A DNA stretch of 64,000 nucleotides, from the NCBI GenBank assembly GCA_900540475.1, contig UQGG01000037.1, forward strand, positions 8,826 through 72,825, read 5' to 3'. Source of the stretch: an uncultured Robinsoniella sp. (GTDB taxonomy: Bacteria; Bacillota; Clostridia; Lachnospirales; Lachnospiraceae). Of the stretch, positions 9,581-17,167 are shown piece after piece (the stretch's first letter is position 1; the number at the start of each line of letters is the position of its first letter). Under the pieces are notes generated by a model. That model was not told the DNA's origin and searched no databases. It saw only the letters and a program-made list of their open reading frames with translations. The translations under genes were made by a program, and so were the position numbers.

Positions 9581-10346
9581 TTCTCCAAAGAGTTACAATC
9601 ACTCCATCCGTATTATTTCCTGATATCTGATAAAATGTCTGATCAGGTATGCAGATTGTAACCTGTTTTTCCATTTCAACAGGCACATAGAATATTTCTA
9701 CGGTTTTATTTTGATAACGAACTTGAAAATGTTGATCCTGATAACCGAATCCTTTGATAAATTCTATATATTCTTCAAGAGACAGCTCTTTTTTACTTAT
9801 AATTGCAGAATGGGGATATCCTACATACCGAAAATGCCATGGTTCATGAGCGATTCCTGTGATTTTTTCTTTCTTTTGCTGATAACGTTCTATAAAACCA
9901 TAGTGGGGTGCGGCCTTGCGAAACTTATTGCTAATGCCTTCATAGGGAAACTCCGGACAAATGAAATCTATTTTGAAATCTATTTCATCCTTTTTCAGAC
10001 CCAGGTCAATGGCAAGACCTGTCTGATGTTCACTGTGATCCGGGAGAGCAACAAATTTCCGGGTAAAGGTTTCGCCACTTTCTCTTAAGGTGTTTTTGTA
10101 TATGGCAGTCTGTTCTTTTGATGAACGGTATCCGCTTACCGGAATAATTTCATCCCCTTTGCCTATATTTTTGAAAATCTGCCGGAGCACATTTGCTGCT
10201 TCCCGCTTTAGCAGAATACCGGGAAAGCTGTCATCTGCCGATATGAGTTCCTGTTTATCAGAAGTCTTCAAAGGATAGTCTGCATTGACCAGAAGCAGAT
10301 TTCCGCGATAGATGTTAGTTTCATTTATGGTAACTTGTTTTATCAT
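9567..10346 (-). CDS. vanXY: VanXY D,D-dipeptidase/D,D-carboxypeptidase
   Basis: 259 residues, peptidase family M15. The zinc and catalytic motifs are visible: SEHQTGLAIDL (SxHxxGxxxD) near the middle and EPWHFRYVG further on. No signal peptide or membrane helix is seen, which fits the cytoplasmic VanXY group, not membrane VanY. It removes D-Ala-D-Ala dipeptides and trims terminal D-Ala from UDP-MurNAc pentapeptide, clearing normal precursors so D-Ala-D-Ser precursors dominate. It overlaps the ligase gene by 4 bp (ATGA) and vanT by 14 bp. The C-terminal roughly 60 residues after the M15 core are a small beta-rich tail. Confidence 0.93.
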   Translation of the reverse strand: MIKQVTINETNIYRGNLLLVNADYPLKTSDKQELISADDSFPGILLKREAANVLRQIFKNIGKGDEIIPVSGYRSSKEQTAIYKNTLRESGETFTRKFVALPDHSEHQTGLAIDLGLKKDEIDFKIDFICPEFPYEGISNKFRKAAPHYGFIERYQQKKEKITGIAHEPWHFRYVGYPHSAIISKKELSLEEYIEFIKGFGYQDQHFQVRYQNKTVEIFYVPVEMEKQVTICIPDQTFYQISGNNTDGVIVTLWRNDNE

Positions 10347-11401
10347 TTGCAGTGAAACCCAATCAGTTTGTCCAGAATGATATCAAAGGACATACCGATA
10401 CCTTTCATCATATTCGGATACCGGCTGTGAGATGTAAATCCAGGAATGGTGTTCACTTCGTTAAATACAATTTCTCCGGATGGAGTAAGGAACATATCCA
10501 CTCTGGCAAAATCGGTGCAGCCAAGTGTGTGATAGATAGTCTTAGCTGTATCCTGTATTCTTTTCTCACAGGAAGGATCAATTCTGGCTGGCATATGTAT
10601 CTGAGATGACTGAAAGGTATATTTTTCGGTAAAATCAAAAAATCCAACCGATAATTCGATTTCGTCCACTCTGCCAGTAATCAGTTCCTCAGTTCCCAGG
10701 ATTGCACAGCCCACTTCAAATCCTTGTATGGTCTCTTCAATTACGATTTCATTATCGTGTTTAAATGCCAGTTCAACTGCAGGCATCAGTTCTCTTTCAC
10801 GATAGATTTGCGTAATGCCAATAGAGGAACCTGAGCGGACAGGCTTTACAAACAAGGGATATGTCAGATTCTTTGACAGCTCCACAGCAGTTCCTTTTTC
10901 AAATGATTTTATAAGAACTGATTTTGGAACGCTGATTCCGGCTGCCTGTACCAGTTTGTGTGCCCTGTTCTTATCCATACATAGGGCTGATGAAAGAGTA
11001 TTACAGCCCACAACCGGAATCCCTGCTAATTCAAACAAACCCTGTAATGTGCCGTCTTCACCATTTTTTCCATGTAATACCGGGAACACCAGATCCAACG
11101 GAATAAGAAGCAGTTTATTCCCGGTAATTTTTAGGATTCCGTGTGAAATGCGGTTTTGTGATACTACCACAGGTACCAGATTATCTTTGTCACGGATCCA
11201 GTTGTTGTTCTTAACATTTTCATAGTTACCGAGATAGTGATACCAGTTCCCGTCTCTTGATATACCAATAGGGATTGGATTGTATTTTTCGTGATTTAAA
11301 TTCTCCAATACAGAAAAAGCGGATTGTAATGATACATCATACTCTGTTGAATTGCCGCCAAATAGAATACCAATCGTTTTTTTGTTCATATTATGATTCA
11401 T
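10343..11401 (-). CDS. vanG: VanG-type D-alanine:D-serine ligase
   Basis: 352 residues, ATP-grasp D-Ala ligase family: N-terminal IGILFGGNSTEYDVSLQSA, central ATP-grasp FVKPVRSGSSIGI, and C-terminal metal-binding EVNTIPGFT. The omega-loop reads FFDFTEKY. The EKY motif is typical of D-Ala:D-Ser ligases (VanC/E/G types), whereas housekeeping Ddl enzymes usually have AKY. Start is ATG 11401 because GAGGAG lies 6 bases before it. The longer frame to 11476 runs through the upstream hairpin. Synteny R-S-ligase-XY-T matches the C. difficile vanG-like cluster. The vanW, vanY and vanU genes of the enterococcal vanG cluster are absent here. Confidence 0.93.
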   Translation of the reverse strand: MNHNMNKKTIGILFGGNSTEYDVSLQSAFSVLENLNHEKYNPIPIGISRDGNWYHYLGNYENVKNNNWIRDKDNLVPVVVSQNRISHGILKITGNKLLLIPLDLVFPVLHGKNGEDGTLQGLFELAGIPVVGCNTLSSALCMDKNRAHKLVQAAGISVPKSVLIKSFEKGTAVELSKNLTYPLFVKPVRSGSSIGITQIYRERELMPAVELAFKHDNEIVIEETIQGFEVGCAILGTEELITGRVDEIELSVGFFDFTEKYTFQSSQIHMPARIDPSCEKRIQDTAKTIYHTLGCTDFARVDMFLTPSGEIVFNEVNTIPGFTSHSRYPNMMKGIGMSFDIILDKLIGFHCK

Positions 11402-11432
11402 ATTTTTCTCCTCGTTTGTATAAGATTTATTA

Positions 11433-11482
11433 GAAAAAGCACTCTCGCTCTGACACAATAATTGTATCAGGAACAAGAGTGC
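11433..11482 (-). terminator. Terminator-like hairpin in the leader between vanS and vanG
   Basis: Read on the minus strand, GCACTCTTG...CGAGAGTGC forms a long stem (arms 11439-11459 and 11461-11482, a few mismatches, an inner ATTGT...ACAAT pair) followed by TTTTTC. It could end vanRS transcripts, or act as an attenuator if the vanG promoter lies upstream. A second small hairpin, CTTTATC-TGTTTTC-GATAAAG, sits at 11484-11504. Confidence 0.65.
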
Positions 11483-11505
11483 TCTTTATCTGTTTTCGAT
11501 AAAGG

Positions 11506-11547
11506 ATTTTCTCTTTTTTTCTATTGAAATTCTTACAAAATTCCTAC
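11506..11547 (-). promoter_or_regulatory. Candidate VanR operator and promoter for vanG-vanXY-vanT
   Basis: On the minus strand two adjacent 11-bp repeats, GTAGGAATTTT (11547-11537) and GTAAGAATTTC (11536-11526), have the one-turn spacing typical of OmpR-family regulators. A weak -10, GAAAAT, lies at 11511-11506, 36 bases from the first repeat. No biochemical support is possible from sequence alone. Confidence 0.5.
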
Positions 11548-11593
11548 GGAGGAGTGATTGCAGTGCCGATTTCGTTTTTACGGATCTCATAGA

Positions 11594-12751
11594 TCATTCA
11601 AACTCATGATGAGCCGGTATTGTAACTTTTATGCTGGTCAATTCATTTGCACTCTGTGCGGATATAGTACCATGATGCAATGCTACAATTTCTTTGGCAA
11701 TAGCGAGTCCAAGTCCTGCTCCGCCGCTGTTGGAACTGCGGGCAGTATCGAGCCTGTAGAATTGTTGGAAGATTTTTTCGAGTTTTTCTTCCGGAATGGT
11801 GTTGCCGTGGTTAGTAACGGTCAATGTGATATACGGATCTTTTTGCTGTACATAAATGTTTATTTCCGTATTATTAAAACTGTAATTAACGGCGTTGCGC
11901 AGCAGATTGTCAAACACGCGCAGCATTTTATTTGCGTCACATTTGATCTTCAGATTAGACGGTGCATCCAGAGAACAGACCAGATTCTTTTCAGTCAGGA
12001 TGGGTTTGAATTCATATACCAGCTGCTCCAGCATACGGGTCAGATTTACTCTGCTGTAATCAAGTGTAATATTCGAAAGGTTAAATCTGGTGATTTCAAA
12101 GAATTCATTAATTAGTTCTTCCAGACGTTCCGCTTTATCCAGAGAGATTGACAAATACTTGTCCCGTAATTCTTCCGATATCTGATTTTCATCCCGAAGC
12201 AGGGTAAGGTAACCAATTACGGATGTGAGCGGTGTTTTCAGGTCGTGTGCCAGATATACGACAAGGTCATTTTTCCTTTGTTCTGCAAGCTGGGTATCCA
12301 GCCTTTGCTTTTCTAATGTGTGCTTGATGGTATTAATCTTTTTTTCAGTAGCGGATAATTCCGGACATAACACGATATTATCGGTATCTTCTTTTATTAA
12401 AGAATCAATCCCATAGTTTATCTCTGTGAAATACTTCGTAAACCAGTTCAGATATAACCGAAAGAATATCAAAAAGAAAACGATAATTGCAATTAATAGG
12501 AAGATTTCCAGATAATTTCGAAATGTCTGCTGATAGAGGTTATAGGCTGTCTCATATTCCAGGTGCATGATATTTTGAAAAATGCCTACCATCCAGTTTG
12601 CGAAATATCCCCGAAAGATTAATTCATAAGAGATAAAGATTATGATCAGTGCAGAAAACAGCATAACTAAGGTTTTTACATATATCTTATTTTTTAATTG
12701 ACTGTAATCGTCATTGTCTTTAAATAATTTATTTTTCAATAGTATATCCAA
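11594..12751 (-). CDS. vanS: VanS-like sensor histidine kinase
   Basis: 385 residues. Two membrane helices (about 25-47 and 80-100) flank a short external loop, followed by a HAMP-like linker. The HisKA motif is VYLAHDLKTPLTS, with the phospho-accepting His at 169. The HATPase domain follows with N-box NLLRNAVNYS and G-boxes ending GGAGLGLAIAKEI. It should control VanR phosphorylation in response to glycopeptide exposure. It overlaps the vanR 3' end by 23 bp, giving tight co-translation. The short sensor loop is as in VanS of D-Ala-D-Ser clusters, so what it senses cannot be told from sequence. Confidence 0.9.
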   Translation of the reverse strand: MDILLKNKLFKDNDDYSQLKNKIYVKTLVMLFSALIIIFISYELIFRGYFANWMVGIFQNIMHLEYETAYNLYQQTFRNYLEIFLLIAIIVFFLIFFRLYLNWFTKYFTEINYGIDSLIKEDTDNIVLCPELSATEKKINTIKHTLEKQRLDTQLAEQRKNDLVVYLAHDLKTPLTSVIGYLTLLRDENQISEELRDKYLSISLDKAERLEELINEFFEITRFNLSNITLDYSRVNLTRMLEQLVYEFKPILTEKNLVCSLDAPSNLKIKCDANKMLRVFDNLLRNAVNYSFNNTEINIYVQQKDPYITLTVTNHGNTIPEEKLEKIFQQFYRLDTARSSNSGGAGLGLAIAKEIVALHHGTISAQSANELTSIKVTIPAHHEFE

Positions 12752-13430
12752 CTCCCCATACGGTTTTGATAAATTTCGGATTTTTAGCAGGTTCTAATAG
12801 CTTCTCGCGCAGTCTCCCAATGTGAGCCATAACGGTGTTATTGTTGTCTATAAATTTTTCGCCCCAGACTGCTTCAAATAGTTCTTCAGAAGAGATCACT
12901 TTGCCCTGATGTTCACAGAGATACCACAGAACAGAGAATTCAATGGGTGTCAAAGCAATTTCTTTTTCGTATAAAATGCATTTGTGGTTTTCTTTATTGA
13001 TCAGCAGCCCCTTGATATCGTATTCATTTGCCGGGGACTGTACCTGTCCGCATAGGCTGTTATACCGCACATACCTTCTTAACTGGGTTTTGACTCTGGC
13101 GATTACTTCTAAGGGGTTAAACGGCTTCGTAATGTAATCGTCAGCCCCAATGGTCAGCCCCATAATCTTATCGGAATCATCAACTTTTGCTGTCAGCATA
13201 ATAATAGGAAAGTAATGGTTTTCCCTGATTTTCTGGCAAAGATGAAGTCCGCTGATATCAGGAAGCATAATATCTAAAATTGCCAAATCAAGCCTTGTGG
13301 ATTCTATACATTTTAAAGCATCTATGCCATTGTAAAATTTATGTACGGTATAACCGTCATTTTTTAGACAGACTTCAATTAAATCCGCAATTTCTTTTTC
13401 ATCATCAACGATTAAAATATTTTCATTCAT
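12729..13430 (-). CDS. vanR: VanR-like OmpR-family response regulator
   Basis: 233 residues. Receiver domain with acidic pocket DDEKE, phospho-acceptor Asp53 (ILDIMLPD), switch Thr80 and Lys102 (TKPF), then a winged-helix DNA-binding domain ending IKTVWGVGYTIEK. GGAGG lies upstream of the ATG. It is the first gene of the minus-strand van cluster and the likely activator of the ligase operon through the 11-bp repeats at 11526-11547. Confidence 0.92.
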   Translation of the reverse strand: MNENILIVDDEKEIADLIEVCLKNDGYTVHKFYNGIDALKCIESTRLDLAILDIMLPDISGLHLCQKIRENHYFPIIMLTAKVDDSDKIMGLTIGADDYITKPFNPLEVIARVKTQLRRYVRYNSLCGQVQSPANEYDIKGLLINKENHKCILYEKEIALTPIEFSVLWYLCEHQGKVISSEELFEAVWGEKFIDNNNTVMAHIGRLREKLLEPAKNPKFIKTVWGVGYTIEK

Positions 13431-13803
13431 TTAATCTTCGTCCTCCTTTTATATTTTCGCCGCCATATGACCCGGTAAATACTTTAAAAGCTTCAAGGTG
13501 TTTTCTGAATTGGCAGCTGTTCAGATGAATACTCTTTCTGTAAAGATGAAGAATATGCTCCAGTATAGCATATGTATTTCCCATGTACAACTTATCAGCC
13601 TAAAAAAACGGCGATTGATTCCAATTACAATCAGAACCCATATCCGGATAAAGCCAAGAATGGCTCCTTTTATTTATCAGAATTTTCCAGAAGAAATTTT
13701 CAAAAATGTACAACTTATTTTTTCCGATTTGTCCTACCTCCCAACCTATAAAAATCAGTATAATTTAGACATAACAAAGACAAGTCCTAAGGAGGAATTT
13801 AAA
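13431..13803. promoter_or_regulatory. Divergent control region between vanR and the sugar-binding lipoprotein gene
   Basis: 373 bases with no convincing gene. The 13-bp word ATGTACAACTTAT occurs twice exactly (13583-13595, 13706-13718). A TATAAT -10 lies at 13759-13764 with no good -35, which fits an activator-dependent promoter such as one driven by the AraC-type regulator at 19409-20488. AAGGAGG precedes the lipoprotein ATG at 13804. Confidence 0.5.
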
Positions 13804-15225
13804 ATGAAGAAGAAAACAGTGATCAGTTTTATGTTAATTACATCTATGACGGCCGGCATGCTGGCAGGCTGCGGAGGCGGAGCGAAAGAAACAGAAGCAA
13901 AAAGTGAGGCAAAGACAGAGAGTCAGACAGAAGCGAAAACAGAAGCCAAAACAGAAGCAAAGTCAGAAGCCGTGACGGAAGAAAAGACAGACGCTCAGAC
14001 AGAAGGGGAAACCCAGGCGAAAGCAGAGGGCAGTGCAGCAGCAGTCAATCCCGAAGAAGAAGTAACCTTATCCGTATTAGCAGGGCAGTCTACCACAGAT
14101 GCGGGTATTGAAGATATGATCGATGAAGCTTTAGCAGAAAAATATCCCAATGTAAAACTGGAATGGGAATGTGTGGACTGGGGAAATGATTTCCAGCCGA
14201 AAATGCAGCAGTACATGCAGTCAGGACTGCCGGATATTATGATTGGCAAGGCTCAGGATGTTGCCACTTATGCACCCCAGGGAGTGCTCGGCGAAATCGA
14301 CAGCACTTACCTGGACAGAGGGCTGGATGCAGCCAGAGAAAATGTAACTATCGATGGCAAGACATACGGAATGGTATACAATGCACTGTATCAGGGCGTT
14401 TATTATAACAAGACCATGTTCAAAGACAATGGCTGGGAGGTTCCCAAAACCATGGATGACCTGCAGAAAATCATTGATGACTGTAAAGCTAAAAATATCA
14501 CTCCATTTGCAAGCCATATGGTTGACACCTGGTCTATCGGAAATGTAACTATGCAGTTTGCAATGAATGATGTGTTCAACAAAGATCCTGAGTGGGGAGA
14601 CAAATTCAGAGCCAAAGAAGTAACCTTCAGTGACAGCACAGAAATGCAGGCAGCATATCAGAACAACAAGTTAATATTTGATAATACTTTTGAAAATACA
14701 TTCTCAATGGAACAGACGGATTGTGACGCAAAGATGGTATTAGGGGAAGCAGCAATGAAAGTATCCGGTTCCTGGTCCATTCAGAATTTCCTGGATATCG
14801 ATGAGAACTTTGACTTTGGTATTTTCCCGTTCCCGAATCAGACCGGTGATTCCAAATTAATATTCGAACCAAACATCACAGTTATGACAAGTGCTAAAAG
14901 CGAAAACCAGAATGCAATCAACTGTGTATTGGATGTGCTTACATCTGACCAGGAGCTTGCAGTGGAAATCTATGACTATACCAAGACGGCATCCATGTTA
15001 AAAGATGTATCCCCAACATTTACAAATCCAAGCCAGGAAGATATTGATAAATATGCAGCTGATGGAATGATCGTAGACGTAACCCTTGGAAATAACCAGC
15101 TGGTATGGGGCGGATTCCAGGAAGAAAATGCAAAAGATATCGCAGCATGGCTTCAGGGTGATGAGACTTTTGAAGACTGCCTGAAAGCATCCGATGCAAG
15201 GGTAGATGCCAGCTCAGCAAATTAG
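13804..15225 (+). CDS. Carbohydrate ABC transporter substrate-binding lipoprotein
   Basis: 473 residues. Signal peptide with lipobox LAGC (lipidated Cys23), then a 50-residue low-complexity linker of repeated KTEAK/TEA units, then a family-1 extracellular solute-binding fold (COG1653 type). Start is ATG 13804 because AAGGAGG lies just upstream. The longer open frame from 13498 runs through the promoter. It binds a sugar or oligosaccharide outside the cell and delivers it to the two permeases encoded next. The adjacent GH36 enzyme points to an alpha-galactoside. No ATPase gene is present, so it probably shares an MsmK-type ATPase encoded elsewhere. Confidence 0.92.
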   Translation: MKKKTVISFMLITSMTAGMLAGCGGGAKETEAKSEAKTESQTEAKTEAKTEAKSEAVTEEKTDAQTEGETQAKAEGSAAAVNPEEEVTLSVLAGQSTTDAGIEDMIDEALAEKYPNVKLEWECVDWGNDFQPKMQQYMQSGLPDIMIGKAQDVATYAPQGVLGEIDSTYLDRGLDAARENVTIDGKTYGMVYNALYQGVYYNKTMFKDNGWEVPKTMDDLQKIIDDCKAKNITPFASHMVDTWSIGNVTMQFAMNDVFNKDPEWGDKFRAKEVTFSDSTEMQAAYQNNKLIFDNTFENTFSMEQTDCDAKMVLGEAAMKVSGSWSIQNFLDIDENFDFGIFPFPNQTGDSKLIFEPNITVMTSAKSENQNAINCVLDVLTSDQELAVEIYDYTKTASMLKDVSPTFTNPSQEDIDKYAADGMIVDVTLGNNQLVWGGFQEENAKDIAAWLQGDETFEDCLKASDARVDASSAN

Positions 15226-15259
15226 TACTCCAAGCCAGCTTGTGGTATTCATGGCATCA

Positions 15260-15320
15260 AGTTTGAAAGGAACTTTCAAACTACTTAATTAATGCAGTAC
15301 CGCAGACTTGTCTGCGGTAC
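15260..15320 (+). repeat. Two tandem perfect hairpins between binding-protein and permease genes
   Basis: Hairpin 1: AGTTTGAAAG-GAA-CTTTCAAACT (15260-15282). Hairpin 2: GTACCGCAGAC-TT-GTCTGCGGTAC (15297-15320), ending right before the AGGAGG of the permease. There is no T-run. They likely stabilise the upstream mRNA end so the binding protein is made in excess over the permeases, as known for other sugar ABC operons. Confidence 0.75.
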
Positions 15321-15335
15321 GCAGGAGGTATAAAA

Positions 15336-16226
15336 ATGACAAAATTGAAAAAAAAGGGCATGGATAAAAAACTGTTCCGCCAATATTTGATACTGGTTCT
15401 GCCAGGTTTTATTATTTTTACAATCGGGCTTATTATTCCCATGTTAATGGCATTTCGGTATTCGCTCACCAGCTGGGACGGTATGTCTGCGGTAAAGCCA
15501 TTTGTGGGATTAAAAAATTATATGGATCTGTTTCAGGATTCTGATTTCAGATCTGCATGGTGGTTTACTATTTTATTTACCATCGGCAATACCGTTATCC
15601 AGAATATCGTTGCACTTTTATTTGCAGTAGCGCTGGACAGTGGGATAAAAGGCCAGAAAATTTACCGTACTGCATTCTTTGTGCCTTGTCTGATCAGTGC
15701 GGTCATCGTAGGTTTTGTATGGCTGAAAATGTACTCTAATGTACTTCCGGCAATTAATGATGCCTTGGGAACCAACATCAACTTTATGTTGTTTGGAGAT
15801 GGCAAGACAGTATTGTCAGGACTTTTAATTGCGAATAACTGGCAGTGGATCGGTTATTGGATGTTAATTTATCTGGCTGGGCTGCAGTCAATCCCGTCAG
15901 AACTTTATGAAGCAGCCAAAGTGGATGGAGCAGGCGCCATAAAAAGATTTTTTAATGTAACAATTCCAATGCTGGCACCTGCAATTACGATCTGTGTGGT
16001 AGGTATCACGACAGGTTCCTTAAAAGTGTATGATTTACTGGTTTCATCTACAAAGGGAGGTCCCGGAAGGGCATCTACATCCATTATTTATCAGACTTAC
16101 ACAACGGCAATTAACGGGCGTCAGTACGGTTATGGATCAGCAATGTCCGTCACGCTAGTCCTGGTATTATTTCTGGTAGCGCTGATACAGGTGAAAGGAT
16201 TAAAGAAAAAGGAGGTGCAGGCATAA
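15336..16226 (+). CDS. Sugar ABC transporter permease (MalF/MsmF type)
   Basis: 296 residues with six predicted helices. The EAA loop reads ELYEAAKVDGAGAIKRFFNVTIPML, here cited by its core EAAKVDGAG near residue 190, where the ATPase docks. The N-terminus is Lys-rich and cytoplasmic. AGGAGG is 9 bases before the ATG. It shares one base with the next gene (TAATG). It forms the membrane channel for the oligosaccharide bound by the preceding lipoprotein. Confidence 0.93.
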   Translation: MTKLKKKGMDKKLFRQYLILVLPGFIIFTIGLIIPMLMAFRYSLTSWDGMSAVKPFVGLKNYMDLFQDSDFRSAWWFTILFTIGNTVIQNIVALLFAVALDSGIKGQKIYRTAFFVPCLISAVIVGFVWLKMYSNVLPAINDALGTNINFMLFGDGKTVLSGLLIANNWQWIGYWMLIYLAGLQSIPSELYEAAKVDGAGAIKRFFNVTIPMLAPAITICVVGITTGSLKVYDLLVSSTKGGPGRASTSIIYQTYTTAINGRQYGYGSAMSVTLVLVLFLVALIQVKGLKKKEVQA

Positions 16227-17092
16227 TGTTTGGAAGAAAAAAAGAAAAAGAAGATACACCTTCCCAGCCATATACAAAAAGCACCTTTCTCATTCAGATC
16301 GTAATGAGTCTGTGCGCAATTGCTTTTATGGCACCGATATTCATGATTTTGAATTATTCCTTTAAAACAAAAAAGGAGCTTTATCTAAGCAGTCCCATTG
16401 CACTTCCTGAAAGTTTCAGTCTGGACAACTATGTACAGGCATTTAAAAAATTGAATCTGGTAACTACTTTTGGCAATACGTTTCTCTATACCGCAATCAG
16501 TGTATTAATATTGGCACTGCTGTGTGGGACAACTGCCTGGGCAATTGCCAGATGCAATCACAAATTTTTTAAATTCTGCTATATCTACTTTATAATTGGA
16601 ATCCTGATTCCATACCAGGCATTGTTTTTACCAATTTACATTATTGGCTTCAATATGCATTTGACGAATACCAGAATCGGAATTATATTTATGTATATAG
16701 CCACTGGAGTTTCCTTCGGGGTCTTTCTGATGAACAGTTTCATGTCAACTGTTCCGGTAGAACTGGAAGAATCCGCACGCATTGACGGCTGCTCCGTATT
16801 TAAAACATATTATAAAATCGTACTGCCGCTGCTGAAACCGGCTATGGCTACGCTGGTGATCATGCAGTCGTTCCAGATCTGGAATGATTATCTGCTGGCA
16901 AGCCTGTATGTGAGCAAAAAACAGTTAAAAACGCTGACGGTAGCCATACAGTCTCTGTTTTCTGCACAGTCCAGTGATTATACCACTGCCATGGCGGCGA
17001 TTGTGATCTCCGTTCTTCCCATAGCCATATTGTTTATCTGCCTGCAGAAGTATTTTATAAAAGGAATGACAGTTGGAGCAGTGAAAGGCTAA
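16226..17092 (+). CDS. Sugar ABC transporter permease (MalG/MsmG type)
   Basis: 288 residues with six helices. The EAA motif core is LEESARIDGCSVFKTYYKI, and the C-terminus IKGMTVGAVKG is typical of CUT1 permeases. The stop of the preceding gene overlaps the ATG, so the two subunits are co-translated. It pairs with the first permease to form the transport channel. The operon continues into the GH36 gene 75 bases later. Confidence 0.93.
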   Translation: MFGRKKEKEDTPSQPYTKSTFLIQIVMSLCAIAFMAPIFMILNYSFKTKKELYLSSPIALPESFSLDNYVQAFKKLNLVTTFGNTFLYTAISVLILALLCGTTAWAIARCNHKFFKFCYIYFIIGILIPYQALFLPIYIIGFNMHLTNTRIGIIFMYIATGVSFGVFLMNSFMSTVPVELEESARIDGCSVFKTYYKIVLPLLKPAMATLVIMQSFQIWNDYLLASLYVSKKQLKTLTVAIQSLFSAQSSDYTTAMAAIVISVLPIAILFICLQKYFIKGMTVGAVKG

Positions 17093-17167
17093 ATGCGTTT
17101 AAAATTTATAAACTGCCGGTTGCTTAAAAGATTTCAAAGTCGAATGAAAATATAAAGGAGTATGAAT

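Noticed and set aside
14221..14639. Several minus-strand frames inside the sugar-binding lipoprotein gene
   Set aside because: Antisense shadows of a clearly coding gene.
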